Assembly (NCBI RefSeq): GCF_034366785.1
Contig: NZ_CP112932.1
Coordinates: 1,339,771 to 1,403,770, forward strand
DNA: 64,000 nt
DNA from: Candidatus Trichorickettsia mobilis
Lineage (GTDB): Bacteria > Pseudomonadota > Alphaproteobacteria > Rickettsiales > Rickettsiaceae
Reading direction: 5' to 3'
Part shown: piece after piece, positions 26,708 to 35,342 of the stretch
How the letters are laid out: each line of letters opens with the position of its first letter
Position numbering within the stretch: the first letter of the stretch is position 1
Position numbers and translations under genes: made by a program
Notes under the pieces: generated by a model
What the model saw: only the letters and a program-made list of their open reading frames with translations
Told to the model about the DNA's origin: nothing
The model's database searches: none

Positions 26708-29086
26708 ATGAATTTAAAGACATTACTTAAGCAATTAATCGATATGAATATAAATAGAGATCATCCCTCATATGAGGAGTTAAATCGTATATTAAGCGAT
26801 ATGGAGGCAAATGGTTGTAATTCCTCAAATCAATTGAAATTACGCAAGGAATTAAAAAATATAGAGGTGAATAGAGATAATATCTCAAATATCCTTGAAT
26901 TAACCAGTGTATTGGTAAAATCATTAATACCTGGAGAAAGTGGAGTAATTAGGGTGGGTGTCCTGGAAAGTGATGAAAGGACAAGACATACTACGCTTAA
27001 GCATGAATATACTGGGCATATATTAAAATCGGAAGAATTTTATAAAAACACAGAGAGCTATATAGGCATAAAGAATAAAGAGTTCTATATAAATATGGCA
27101 ATAAGGGGAACAAAACAAGACAAACTATGTATGAGCGAAATTAAGCATCTCGTAAATGGACTCAACTCTGAAATTGAAATTATTAAAAAATTATTACTCT
27201 CAGTACCACTGAATAATGACGATATTAAACAACTGATACAGATATTATTATCAAATTATTTCAATGATGCCAAAGAACTTTTTCTTTCTACTCAATTACC
27301 TATAGACATTATAAATCCAAGTGTAGAATGCATGATAGGCATTGGTAATTCAGATTCTTTGGATTTAGTGTACCAAATTATTTCTAATAATCATGAAAGG
27401 CTAGATCCAAGGAAAATAGAACACTTAATCTGTCACCCTAGTATTCTCCGTGATCCTAATATTTTTAGTAAATTTCTCAATAAGGTGGCTAAAAGTGATA
27501 TTCCTTTATCTACAGATATAGGAGATACTATAATAAATTATATTAAAGGTAGAGTACTTATTATTGAAGATAACAGACAACAGGTTTTTGGTATTATTAA
27601 AACACTAGTAGAAACCAAAGGGCCAAGTGGTCTTCCTATCTTTAATATAAATTCAGAAAGTTTTAGAACAATGCTTGCTGCTAAAAAATACATAATTGGT
27701 CAAGAGTGGCTAACATATTTATATGAGCATGGATTAAATCCTCTTGAAAACACAAAAGTCCCAGTAATAACCACTGATAGGCAATCTGCACATATAGATG
27801 AGGTTAGCAACAAAGCTCGAGAGCAACTAGTTAATCTCAGAAAGGAATTTTTAACAAGGGAAGGTACAGATCAAATTTGTTTTCATCAAAATGTTATAAA
27901 TTGGGCTAATCAAAATTCTGAAAATCTTGAAAGTCTGGCAAATATGCCTATGGACCTATTGGTTACGTATACATTGTATATACATCAGAAGTTAAATGAG
28001 ATTAGTTCGTATATTAGTGATCTAATAGAGGATAAAGCCGGTCTTCGTAAACAAAGTATTACTTTTGCTGGTGATAAAGTAGCAATAGGAGTAAGAATTG
28101 GAGAAGGTGCTAATACAGTAACTAAAAGCTTAGATACTGGGAAAGCTTTGGAACTAGTGCAGCAAGCATTTAATTACTTCAATGCTAATTCAACAAAAGA
28201 TTTGCCCTTTAATGAAGTGTTTTACTTGATGTGGGTGCAAGCTTGTAAACAAGAGATAGACAACCACATGCCGCCATATTATTACCGTAGTGATATACTT
28301 AAAGTACTAGCGCAGATAGCCTGTGAATATTATAAAAACGAATCAGGTATAGAATCGGTATGGATGCCAAGTTGTATTGGAGGAAGTTTTAATATATTAC
28401 TGCTTGATTTCTCAAAGCCACTAACATTAAGTTCAGAAGAACATTATAATGAACTAGTTAAAAAAGAAAAGGAACGAGTTATAAAAGAAGACTTTACTCA
28501 ATATGTTGTAGAGGAGTTTTTACCTAATTTAAGTCAAGAATTTTTAAAAGTGCTTTTTGAAGGCATAGAACGGCCGTCAATCGATAATTGGCGATATAAG
28601 CAGGCGCTAACAGAAATATTAAATCAAGCTCTTCATAATTTTCCACAAATTGAGGATGCTGATATATTAGCTACAAAAAAACTTACTATGATAGAAGAAT
28701 TATTATTTGATCTGCCTAAAATTTATGTACCTTCATCTGAAGGAATTAGAATTTGTGATTATTTTAAAAACGTATTTAAGCAAGAAATGCATGATGAAAG
28801 TACTATTGAGAAGATAAAAGAACAGTTAAATCTTTTAATAAGTAAGTTCTATAATGGCTTTATTAATCCTGGCAAACTTACGAGAGAAGTAGCAGAATAT
28901 ATAACCAAGCAAGGAGTGAATCTTGGTGATTTTGAAAAGCTAGATATCTATGTAGCTAACCAAGTTAAAGAGTTTACGGCAGAACACAATCTTTCAGATG
29001 CGCCATCCGGTGTATCACTCTTAATGAATGATGAGGGAGTTCAACTTCTTGCTGAATTGTCTGAAAATAATGAGGTTGTAGGTTAA
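26708..29086 (+). CDS. Uncharacterised 792-residue cytosolic-type protein
   Basis: I do not recognise this protein. It has no signal peptide and no membrane segment, and is largely helical and hydrophilic. Near the N-terminus a short motif occurs twice (NINRDHPSYEELNRIL at about 14 and EVNRDNISNILELTSVL at about 52), and the DNA is similar too, suggesting a small internal duplication. Residues about 165-260 read like short paired helices (LLLSVPLNNDDIKQLIQILL, LDPRKIEHLICHPSILRD). The middle third has VWMPSCIGGSFNILLLDF, and the last third is charged and helical. No catalytic signature is seen. It stands alone between a repeat nest and the amino-acid binding lipoprotein. Large orphan proteins of this type in Rickettsiales are sometimes effectors, which is speculation here. 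Confidence 0.6.
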   Translation: MNLKTLLKQLIDMNINRDHPSYEELNRILSDMEANGCNSSNQLKLRKELKNIEVNRDNISNILELTSVLVKSLIPGESGVIRVGVLESDERTRHTTLKHEYTGHILKSEEFYKNTESYIGIKNKEFYINMAIRGTKQDKLCMSEIKHLVNGLNSEIEIIKKLLLSVPLNNDDIKQLIQILLSNYFNDAKELFLSTQLPIDIINPSVECMIGIGNSDSLDLVYQIISNNHERLDPRKIEHLICHPSILRDPNIFSKFLNKVAKSDIPLSTDIGDTIINYIKGRVLIIEDNRQQVFGIIKTLVETKGPSGLPIFNINSESFRTMLAAKKYIIGQEWLTYLYEHGLNPLENTKVPVITTDRQSAHIDEVSNKAREQLVNLRKEFLTREGTDQICFHQNVINWANQNSENLESLANMPMDLLVTYTLYIHQKLNEISSYISDLIEDKAGLRKQSITFAGDKVAIGVRIGEGANTVTKSLDTGKALELVQQAFNYFNANSTKDLPFNEVFYLMWVQACKQEIDNHMPPYYYRSDILKVLAQIACEYYKNESGIESVWMPSCIGGSFNILLLDFSKPLTLSSEEHYNELVKKEKERVIKEDFTQYVVEEFLPNLSQEFLKVLFEGIERPSIDNWRYKQALTEILNQALHNFPQIEDADILATKKLTMIEELLFDLPKIYVPSSEGIRICDYFKNVFKQEMHDESTIEKIKEQLNLLISKFYNGFINPGKLTREVAEYITKQGVNLGDFEKLDIYVANQVKEFTAEHNLSDAPSGVSLLMNDEGVQLLAELSENNEVVG

Positions 29087-29181
29087 TAATCTGGGAGGTA
29101 ATAAGTGCAGCGCACGTAAAATCACGATCTTGATATATTTGCACTAAGGGTGAAAGTTGAGCTGCTGACATTAGTTGTTGT

Positions 29182-29210
29182 TTGACAGTAAGCTGCTTTT
29201 ATACTAAAAT
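29182..29210 (+). promoter_or_regulatory. Sigma70-like promoter for the amino-acid binding lipoprotein
   Basis: TTGACA (29182-29187) and TAAAAT (29205-29210) are separated by exactly 17 bp. The predicted start of transcription near 29217 leaves a leader of about 25 nt before the ATG at 29242. An overlapping TATACT at 29200 is an alternative -10 but gives poorer spacing. Confidence 0.6.
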
Positions 29211-29241
29211 AGTTAATTCTATAAAAGTTATTGAAAATGTT

Positions 29242-29985
29242 ATGAGATTATTTCAATTATCTATCATTAGTCTACTAGCACTTATATTATTTGGTTGTGG
29301 CAATCCTAAAGATGATGAAAATACCTTAATAGTGGGGACTTCAGCCGATAATCCTCCTTATGAGTATATGAAGAGTAATCAAATAGTAGGTCTTGATATT
29401 GAGGTAATTGAAGAAATTGCAAAACATTTGGGTAAAAAAGTTAAGATTGAAAATCTAGATTTTAATGGTTTGCTAGCGGCGCTATCAAGTGATAGAGTTG
29501 ATTTAGTGATTGCCGGTTTGTCAGTAACCCCAGAACGTCAGGCAATGGTAGATTTTTCAGATCCCTATACTTCAGGTAGTATAGCTGTGCTGTATAGAGC
29601 AAATGATAATTTTAAAGATGTTACTAATCTAGGTAATAAAGTTGTCGGTGCGCAATTGGGTACAATCTGGTCGCAATTTGCTCAATCTGTATCTATAAAA
29701 CATAATGCTAAAGTTATAACTTTAGCTACTAATATAGCTTTGGTAGAAGAATTAAAATCAAAAGCAGTTGATGCGGTAATTCTAGAGCAACAACAAGCAA
29801 TAAATTTTATGGAAAATAATTCTGAGTTAGCGAGTTTTGTCATTAAAAGTTTAACTTCTGATTTTGCCATTGCTTTACCAAAACATTCGCCATTAAAAGT
29901 TAATATCGATGGTGCCATCAAAGCGCTTAAAGAAGATGGTACTATCGATAAAATTATGGTTAAGTGGTTAAAAGGTGAATTCTAA
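29242..29985 (+). CDS. Amino-acid ABC transporter substrate-binding lipoprotein
   Basis: This 247-residue periplasmic binding protein of family 3 (GlnH/ArtJ/HisJ type) captures a polar amino acid for an ABC importer. I chose the ATG at 29242, which gives MRLFQLSIISLLALILFGCG with lipobox LFGC; a longer frame starts at TTG 29182, inside the promoter. Core motifs are IVGTSADNPPYEYMKSNQIV, GLDIEVIEEIAKHLGK, DLVIAGLSVTPERQAMVDFS and VGAQLGTIW. The ligand Asp/Arg pair (R in TPERQ, D in VDAVI) is present. No permease or ATPase gene is adjacent, as with scattered yqiX-like genes of Rickettsia. The stop overlaps the GTG start of the next gene by 11 bp. Confidence 0.9.
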   Translation: MRLFQLSIISLLALILFGCGNPKDDENTLIVGTSADNPPYEYMKSNQIVGLDIEVIEEIAKHLGKKVKIENLDFNGLLAALSSDRVDLVIAGLSVTPERQAMVDFSDPYTSGSIAVLYRANDNFKDVTNLGNKVVGAQLGTIWSQFAQSVSIKHNAKVITLATNIALVEELKSKAVDAVILEQQQAINFMENNSELASFVIKSLTSDFAIALPKHSPLKVNIDGAIKALKEDGTIDKIMVKWLKGEF

Positions 29986-30445
29986 ACAATTTAAAGCATC
30001 TATGGGATGTTTGCCTACTGGAATTACTGTAGTTAGCACCAACTATGAAAGGCAATTATTAGGGTTTACTGCCAATTCGTTCACTTCAGTTTCTTTATCT
30101 CCGCCACTTATTCTATTCTGTTTAAATAAAAACGCAGGAAGCATTGCTGCTTTCCAAAGTAGCAGTGTTTTTGCTATCAGTATTTTAGCTGCAAATCAGG
30201 TGGAGATTTCAAAGCATTTTTCTACAAGTCAGCCAAATAAATTTAGTAGCATTAACTATCAGATAGGAAAAATTACTAGTTGTCCATTAATTATTGACGC
30301 AGTTTGTTGGGTTGAATGCAAAAAATACCAGGAATATGAAGGTGGGGATCATTTAATTTTTGTAGGAGAGGTATTGAATACTACGATCAATAATGATCGG
30401 CAGCCATTAGTGTATTTTTCAAGAAACTATCGAGAGCTAAAATAA
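29975..30445 (+). CDS. Flavin reductase-like (FMN-binding split-barrel) protein
   Basis: The protein has 156 residues. FKASMGCLPTGITVVSTNYE, GFTANSFTSVSLSPPLILFCL and FAISILAANQVEISKHFS are the successive signatures of the flavin_reduct domain (HpaC/DIM6 type), which binds FMN and reduces it with NAD(P)H for a partner monooxygenase, or acts as a general flavoprotein. No monooxygenase is adjacent. The start is GTG at 29975, inside the end of the previous gene. MGCLPTG at 30002 would remove the first conserved strand, so GTG is preferred. The C-terminal GGDHLIFVGEVLNTTI and PLVYFSRNYREL complete the fold. The length is slightly short but complete. Confidence 0.85.
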   Translation: MNSKQFKASMGCLPTGITVVSTNYERQLLGFTANSFTSVSLSPPLILFCLNKNAGSIAAFQSSSVFAISILAANQVEISKHFSTSQPNKFSSINYQIGKITSCPLIIDAVCWVECKKYQEYEGGDHLIFVGEVLNTTINNDRQPLVYFSRNYRELK

Positions 30446-30458
30446 ATTATAGATTAAA

Positions 30459-31193
30459 ATGATTAAGATAGGTTTGTGTGGTGCTACTGGTCGTATGGGA
30501 TTAGCCATAAACCAGATTATAGATAAGTTTGCTGATAAATGTGTAATTGTAGCAGAATTTTCCCGTACTCAGAGAAATATAGAATTAACTGATTTTTGTA
30601 ATATATCTGATGTCATTATTGATTTCTCAAGTCCAAATTTATTGGAAGAATTATTGGAATGTTCTAAAACATATAATACTAAATTAGTGATTGGTACCAC
30701 TGGTCTTGAGGAAAATCATTTGCAGCGATTACAACAAGCTGCATTAAATAAAGCGATAATCTATTCAGCAAATATGAGTATAGGAGCGAATGTTATAGCT
30801 AAGCTGGCGATGGATGCAGCTAGAATGCTAGATAATGAATATGATATTGAAATTCTGGATATTCATCATCGCCTAAAGAGAGATGCGCCATCGGGTACTG
30901 CTTTAATGTATGGTAAGTTATTATCGGCAGTGCGAGGTATAAATTTTGATCAAGATAATTTATATACTGTAAATCGAAATGGAGTGCGAGATTCCGGTAC
31001 TATTGGTTTTGCTAGTTTAAGAGGTGGAGGATATACTGGAGAGCATGAAATCATTTTTGCCGGTAATGATGAAGTCATAACAATTAAGCATCAAACATTA
31101 AATAGAAAAGTATTTGCCGAAGGTGCGATTGCCGCTGCGTGCTGGATAATAGATAAGCAACCTGGTTTGTATTCCATGTTGGATATGTTATGA
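30459..31193 (+). CDS. dapB: 4-hydroxy-tetrahydrodipicolinate reductase
   Basis: The 244-residue cytosolic enzyme reduces HTPA to tetrahydrodipicolinate with NAD(P)H in the diaminopimelate/lysine pathway. The N-terminal Rossmann motif GLCGATGRMG and VIDFSSPNLLEELLE precede TTGLEE and the catalytic segment EILDIHHRLKRDAPSGTA, with the His-His, Lys and Ser-Gly-Thr substrate-binding residues. FASLRGGGYTGEHEIIFAG follows. At 244 residues it is slightly short, as in other Rickettsiales. It overlaps licD by 4 bp (ATGA). dapA lies beyond licD on the same strand, so DAP for peptidoglycan is the likely output. Confidence 0.95.
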   Translation: MIKIGLCGATGRMGLAINQIIDKFADKCVIVAEFSRTQRNIELTDFCNISDVIIDFSSPNLLEELLECSKTYNTKLVIGTTGLEENHLQRLQQAALNKAIIYSANMSIGANVIAKLAMDAARMLDNEYDIEILDIHHRLKRDAPSGTALMYGKLLSAVRGINFDQDNLYTVNRNGVRDSGTIGFASLRGGGYTGEHEIIFAGNDEVITIKHQTLNRKVFAEGAIAAACWIIDKQPGLYSMLDML

Positions 31194-32047
31194 AGAATAG
31201 TCAAATATTATCTATCACACTTATTTTGCTTATATCTTTACTATTGGCTATTTCTCTCCTTTATGCTCGACCATATCTTCGTAGCTGGATATATAAGGCA
31301 GCAGATTTTTTGTATAATGACGCCAAATCCATAGAGCTTATTGAACTTATGAGTAGCCCATATGATCAATTAATTCGGCCAGAAAATACTAGATCTGAAT
31401 ATATCCTGACCCTTTATCAAATAATCAAAGATATTCATGATATATTTGATATTGTTGGTATTGAATATTGGGCTGATTTTGGCACGTTACTTGGCGCAGT
31501 TAGGCATAAGGGCATTATTCCTTGGGATGATGATGGAGATTTAAGCATCTCTATAAAAGATCAAGCTAAATTAATGAACTGTGTGGTTCCTGTTCTAAAA
31601 AAACTTAATTACGGTATATTACTAAAGAATGGGTATATCACAGTGGTAGCCCATGCAGGTTTAATCACCTTGCTTCCTGATGAAAAATATCCAGGTTGTG
31701 ATATTTTTCTAGCTCAAGAAATAGATGGTAAGTTAGTATTAACAGGATGGCCACATACTATCGAGGTAATAGATTGGAAACCACTAAAAAAATATCATTT
31801 TGGCAGCTTTTACATATGGGGTCAGGCAAATCCTATTCCTTATTTAAATAGTTTGTTTGGCAAAAATTGGAAAACTTTGGCAATTCGTGGTGGAGACCAT
31901 AAAACTGTGGATAGCAGAGAATCTTCTGGTATGCCATTCTTGATAAATGATGCTGACTATCTTCCGGCTAAGCCTCTTGGTCCATTAATTGATCATAGAG
32001 ACGAGATGAAGAAATTGTTGCAGGAGATAGATAGTGGTTGTTTATAG
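31190..32047 (+). CDS. LicD/fukutin-family phosphotransferase, membrane-anchored
   Basis: The 285-residue protein has an N-terminal signal anchor (SILSITLILLISLLLAISLLYA, approx.) and a LicD catalytic domain: EYWADFGTLLGAVRHKGI, IPWDDDGDLSI with the DDD metal motif, and later PGCDIFLAQE. LicD-family enzymes move phosphocholine or other phosphoalcohols from a CDP donor to cell-surface sugars. The anchor would face this domain to the periplasm or leave it on the cytosolic membrane surface; the sequence does not decide which. It is inserted between dapB (4-bp overlap) and dapA (11-bp gap) in a DAP operon. A role in envelope decoration is inferred. Confidence 0.85.
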   Translation: MKNSQILSITLILLISLLLAISLLYARPYLRSWIYKAADFLYNDAKSIELIELMSSPYDQLIRPENTRSEYILTLYQIIKDIHDIFDIVGIEYWADFGTLLGAVRHKGIIPWDDDGDLSISIKDQAKLMNCVVPVLKKLNYGILLKNGYITVVAHAGLITLLPDEKYPGCDIFLAQEIDGKLVLTGWPHTIEVIDWKPLKKYHFGSFYIWGQANPIPYLNSLFGKNWKTLAIRGGDHKTVDSRESSGMPFLINDADYLPAKPLGPLIDHRDEMKKLLQEIDSGCL

Positions 32048-32058
32048 AAGAGGAGCTA

Positions 32059-32943
32059 ATGAATAATATATTTAAAGGGTTAATCACAGCTATTATTACG
32101 CCATTTAAAAATAATCAATTGGATTTGGTAGCGTTGGGTAAAATTCTGGAATATCAAATTGAACATAATGTTGATGGGGTGGTAATAGCGGGAACTACAG
32201 GTGAGGGAAGTAGCTTAAGTCATAATGAGTATAAAATATTATTACAATCAGCAATAGCAATAGTACAAAAACGTATGCCAATAATTGCTGGTTGTTGTTC
32301 TAGTAATACTATGGTTGCTTTGGATATAGCTTTGATCTGTCAAGAAGTGGGAGTGGATGGCTTAATGTGTACGATTCCACCATATGTAAAACCTACTACA
32401 GAAGGTATTTACCAGCATATTAAAACTATTCATGATGCGACAAGCTTACCGATAATGATCTATAACACTCAAAGCAGAACTGGAGTCAATATTTCTGATG
32501 AAAACATCTTGCGACTTGCTGACCTACCAAGAGTGATGGCTTTAAAGGATACTGGGACAGATATCGAGCGACCATTAAGGTTGAATCCGTTGCTTAAGCA
32601 AATTAAGCAGAACTTTAATTTACTGACTGGTGATGATCCTATAGCTTTAGCTTATAGAGCGCATGGTGGAGTAGGGTGTGTATCTGTGGCTGGTAATATA
32701 GTGCCTAAACTGTGTAAAAACTTACAAATTTGCTGTGAACGTAACGATTTTGCTACAGCGTTAACTATTCATCAACAACTATTTCCTCTTTATCAAGCAT
32801 TATTTGCCGAAACCAACCCAATGCCGGTGAAATATGCAGCATCATATTTAGGACTATGTACCGAAGAATTAAGGCTACCATTGGTAGCAGCGAGTACCGA
32901 AACTAGAAAATCAATTGTACAAGCCATGAATACTCTTATCTAA
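32059..32943 (+). CDS. dapA: 4-hydroxy-tetrahydrodipicolinate synthase
   Basis: The 294-residue TIM-barrel lyase condenses pyruvate with aspartate semialdehyde, the first committed step to DAP. Key marks are GLITAIITPFKNNQLD, GTTGEGSSLSHNEY, the tyrosine in MIYNTQSRTGVN, and the Schiff-base lysine in VMALKDTGTDIERP. GDDPIALAYRAHGGVGCVSV is the usual C-terminal signature. I chose ATG 32059 because GAGGAG lies just upstream; a TTG at 32038 would overlap licD. It completes the dapB-licD-dapA operon. Length is normal (E. coli 292). Confidence 0.95.
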   Translation: MNNIFKGLITAIITPFKNNQLDLVALGKILEYQIEHNVDGVVIAGTTGEGSSLSHNEYKILLQSAIAIVQKRMPIIAGCCSSNTMVALDIALICQEVGVDGLMCTIPPYVKPTTEGIYQHIKTIHDATSLPIMIYNTQSRTGVNISDENILRLADLPRVMALKDTGTDIERPLRLNPLLKQIKQNFNLLTGDDPIALAYRAHGGVGCVSVAGNIVPKLCKNLQICCERNDFATALTIHQQLFPLYQALFAETNPMPVKYAASYLGLCTEELRLPLVAASTETRKSIVQAMNTLI

Positions 32944-32963
32944 CTCCAGCATGGGTGAGGTAT

Positions 32964-33755
32964 CTATTCACTAAATTGTTCAAGCAATAATACACAACTA
33001 GCACGTAAATCAAGATCATAGTTTATGGTATTATTAATAAGCTTATGAATGGTTTCAAATTTCTGCAGTAAGTATGTTGGTGTTGACATGCGTAGCCTAT
33101 TTATAACTTCAATTTCAGCATTGCTTAATTCCAGCTGGACTCCAGCTGATTTTTTAGTAATTCTTACCATAAATTGTAAGATATAATCAGCAATTACTAC
33201 CCAGTGCTCTCGGTTCTTATCAGAAACTTTTTTAAGTAATTCCAGTTTTTGTACGGAATTATTATTAGCTAATATATTGATGAGCTGGTAATAAGCTTCA
33301 TCAGTCTCATTTTGTATGGTTGATAGATGATGAATTTTAGCACAACGTGATCTGATAGTAGGTAATATACTTACAGCAGTAGTCGTAATTAAAAAAATAT
33401 AGCTATTACCCGGGGCTTCTTCTAGTATCTTAAGCGTACAATTAGCTGCATGATGATTCATTAGCTCAGCTCTAGCTATAATCGCTATTTTGTGGGGAAA
33501 CATAATTGAGGTACGATTAAAGAATTCTTGTAACTCTCTAATTTGTTCTACTGAGATATCTTTATTTTGAGGGTTAGGTTTTTTTTCTACTAGTTTGAAG
33601 TCTGGATTATTTTGCAATGAGATTTTATTATCAAATAAGGTTTGGTCAATAAATTTTTGTAGTTCAGTCAGGGTTTGATCAGGATCATTAGTGTTAATTA
33701 ACCAGCTATTATGCAGTTTATTTAGTTTATAACTAGTTTTTAAAAGCTCTATCAT
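32964..33755 (-). CDS. holB: DNA polymerase III delta prime subunit-like protein
   Basis: The 263-residue clamp-loader relative is transcribed after gltX. The best-preserved part is IEQ-type helix SVEQIRELQEFFNRTS, KIAIIARAELMNHHAANCTLKILEEAPGNSYIFLITT, ILPTIRSRCAKIHHL. The arginine finger (SRC) is present. The Walker A loop expected near the N-terminus is missing, because the region NKLHNSWLINTNDPDQTLTEL replaces it; the E. coli delta prime subunit also does not hydrolyse ATP. The C-terminal collar domain is short, giving a small protein for the family (E. coli 334 residues), which is common in Rickettsiales. Confidence 0.85.
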   Translation of the reverse strand: MIELLKTSYKLNKLHNSWLINTNDPDQTLTELQKFIDQTLFDNKISLQNNPDFKLVEKKPNPQNKDISVEQIRELQEFFNRTSIMFPHKIAIIARAELMNHHAANCTLKILEEAPGNSYIFLITTTAVSILPTIRSRCAKIHHLSTIQNETDEAYYQLINILANNNSVQKLELLKKVSDKNREHWVVIADYILQFMVRITKKSAGVQLELSNAEIEVINRLRMSTPTYLLQKFETIHKLINNTINYDLDLRASCVLLLEQFSE

Positions 33756-33767
33756 TGGTATACTCGG

Positions 33768-33875
33768 TTTACTTGAAGAATTGGCGTTGTCGCTGCCTAC
33801 GATCTGCGGTGCTCACGTAGTGATCTACGCTGCGCTCCTCGACTTGGCGCTCCTAGCTCTTCTCCAAGTAAAACT
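33768..33875. repeat. Palindromic element overlapping the gltX 3' end
   Basis: Inverted ends TTTACTTGAAGAATTGGCG and CTTCTCCAAGTAAA flank the core GTGCTCACGTAGTGATCTACGCTGCGC. The same core (GTGCTCACGTA, TACGCTGCGC) occurs at 54672-54696, and a trace at 21531-21555. It encodes about the last 25 residues and stop of gltX. This resembles Rickettsia palindromic elements, which insert in frame in coding genes. Confidence 0.7.
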
Positions 33876-35296
33876 TCGTCTACCAACTCTTCATTTATAA
33901 GGGATGTATATATTTTTTTTAAACGTTCAATACTATGCTCAATCCCAATAATTTCAATAATTTCAAAGATACTAGGAGAATTAGCCAATCCAGTGATTAG
34001 AGCTCTGATCGGTTTCATAAGCTCTCCAAGCTTGATTTGATTATCTACAGCTAAATGTTTAAACGAGTCTTGAATCGTTTCTTTATCAGTGGCTTTTATA
34101 GTTTTTAGCATGGCTATCACCTGTTCCACATAATTCTTATCACTTTGTTGCAATATCAGTACTGCCTCATCACTATATTCGATAGGGTTTGAGATCAGAA
34201 AAATTTTAGCAAGCTCCACCAAGTCTGTAATTAGTTCTGCTCTAATTTTAATGGCATCCATACCTTGTAAGATATATTTACTTTCTTCATCACTAATTTT
34301 ATAATGTTTTGCCAATTCTGCAACAACTATAGAAGTTAATTCCTGATTATCTTTATTACGTAGATAATGAGCATTTAAATGACGCATTTTAGCAAAATCA
34401 AGTCTAGCTGGTGACGCCCCAAGACCTTCGAGATTAAACCAATTTATGGCAGTAGTTTTTGCAATAATTTCATCATCACCATGACTCCAACCAAGTCTAA
34501 GTAAATAATTGCACAAAGCTTCAGGCAAATATCCCATTTCTTTATAAGCTTCAACTCCGAGTGCGCCATGGCGCTTTGATAATTTAGCGCCATCAGGACC
34601 ATGGATTAACGGTATATGTACCATTTCTGGAATTTTCCAGCAAAAAGCTTGATAAAGCTGTATTTGTCTTGCTGCATTAGTTAGATGATCATCGCCTCTG
34701 ATGATATGAGTAATTTCCATATCATGATCGTCAACTACTACTGCTAGCATATAGGTAGCAGTACCATCGCTGCGAACTAACACCATATCGTCCATGTGAG
34801 TATTTTCAATGACTACATCTCCCTGGAGTCGGTCATGAATAATGGTTTGACCTTCTTTGTTAGCTTTTAGTCTGATTACCGGTTTGATATCTTTAGGGTA
34901 AGTTTTAGGATCAGCCTCACGCCATGGACTATTAAAGAGAAAATGCTGTTTATTTGCAGCTGCACTATTACGTAACTGTTCAATATCTGTTTGTGGCGTA
35001 AAACAATAATAGGCTTTTCCTTGATTTAATAATTGCATAGCAGCTTGATAATGCAGCTCATTGCGTTTTGCTTGATATATTATTTCACCATCCCAATCTA
35101 AGCCTAACCATTTAAGGCTGGTTAAAATAGCTGTGGTTGCTTCTGCAGTAGATCTTACCTTATCAGTATCTTCAATTCTGAGTAAGAATTTACCATGATT
35201 ATGACGAGCAAATAAATAATTAAATAAAGCAGTTCTAGCACTACCAATATGTAAAAATCCGGTTGGTGATGGGGCAAATCTGGTGATTACGGTCAT
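33797..35296 (-). CDS. gltX: Glutamyl-tRNA synthetase with repeat-derived C-terminus
   Basis: The 499-residue class I synthetase charges tRNA-Glu and, in alphaproteobacteria, usually tRNA-Gln too. It has RFAPSPTGFLHIGSARTALF (HIGH motif), TYMLAVVVDDHDMEITHIIRGDDH and KLSKRHGALGV (KMSKS). The C-terminal anticodon-binding domain is full length and ends at about residue 470. About 25 extra residues, GEELGAPSRGAQRRSLREHR and neighbours, come from a palindromic element at 33768-33875 and are rich in Arg. Function should survive because the addition is terminal. Rickettsiales commonly have two gltX copies; only one is seen here. It lies 41 bp before holB. Confidence 0.93.
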   Translation of the reverse strand: MTVITRFAPSPTGFLHIGSARTALFNYLFARHNHGKFLLRIEDTDKVRSTAEATTAILTSLKWLGLDWDGEIIYQAKRNELHYQAAMQLLNQGKAYYCFTPQTDIEQLRNSAAANKQHFLFNSPWREADPKTYPKDIKPVIRLKANKEGQTIIHDRLQGDVVIENTHMDDMVLVRSDGTATYMLAVVVDDHDMEITHIIRGDDHLTNAARQIQLYQAFCWKIPEMVHIPLIHGPDGAKLSKRHGALGVEAYKEMGYLPEALCNYLLRLGWSHGDDEIIAKTTAINWFNLEGLGASPARLDFAKMRHLNAHYLRNKDNQELTSIVVAELAKHYKISDEESKYILQGMDAIKIRAELITDLVELAKIFLISNPIEYSDEAVLILQQSDKNYVEQVIAMLKTIKATDKETIQDSFKHLAVDNQIKLGELMKPIRALITGLANSPSIFEIIEIIGIEHSIERLKKIYTSLINEELVDEVLLGEELGAPSRGAQRRSLREHRRS

Positions 35297-35310
35297 TAAT
35301 TTACTCTTGA

Positions 35311-35339
35311 TTGTTGGTATTATTTTGCTATGCTATAAC
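35311..35339 (+). promoter_or_regulatory. Promoter for the structured leader and small membrane gene
   Basis: TTGTTG (35311-35316), a 17-bp spacer, and TATAAC (35334-35339) preceded by TGC, an extended -10 form. Transcription would start near 35346, at the first base pairs of the hairpin that opens the structured leader. It is divergent from gltX. Confidence 0.5.
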
Positions 35340-35342
35340 TTC

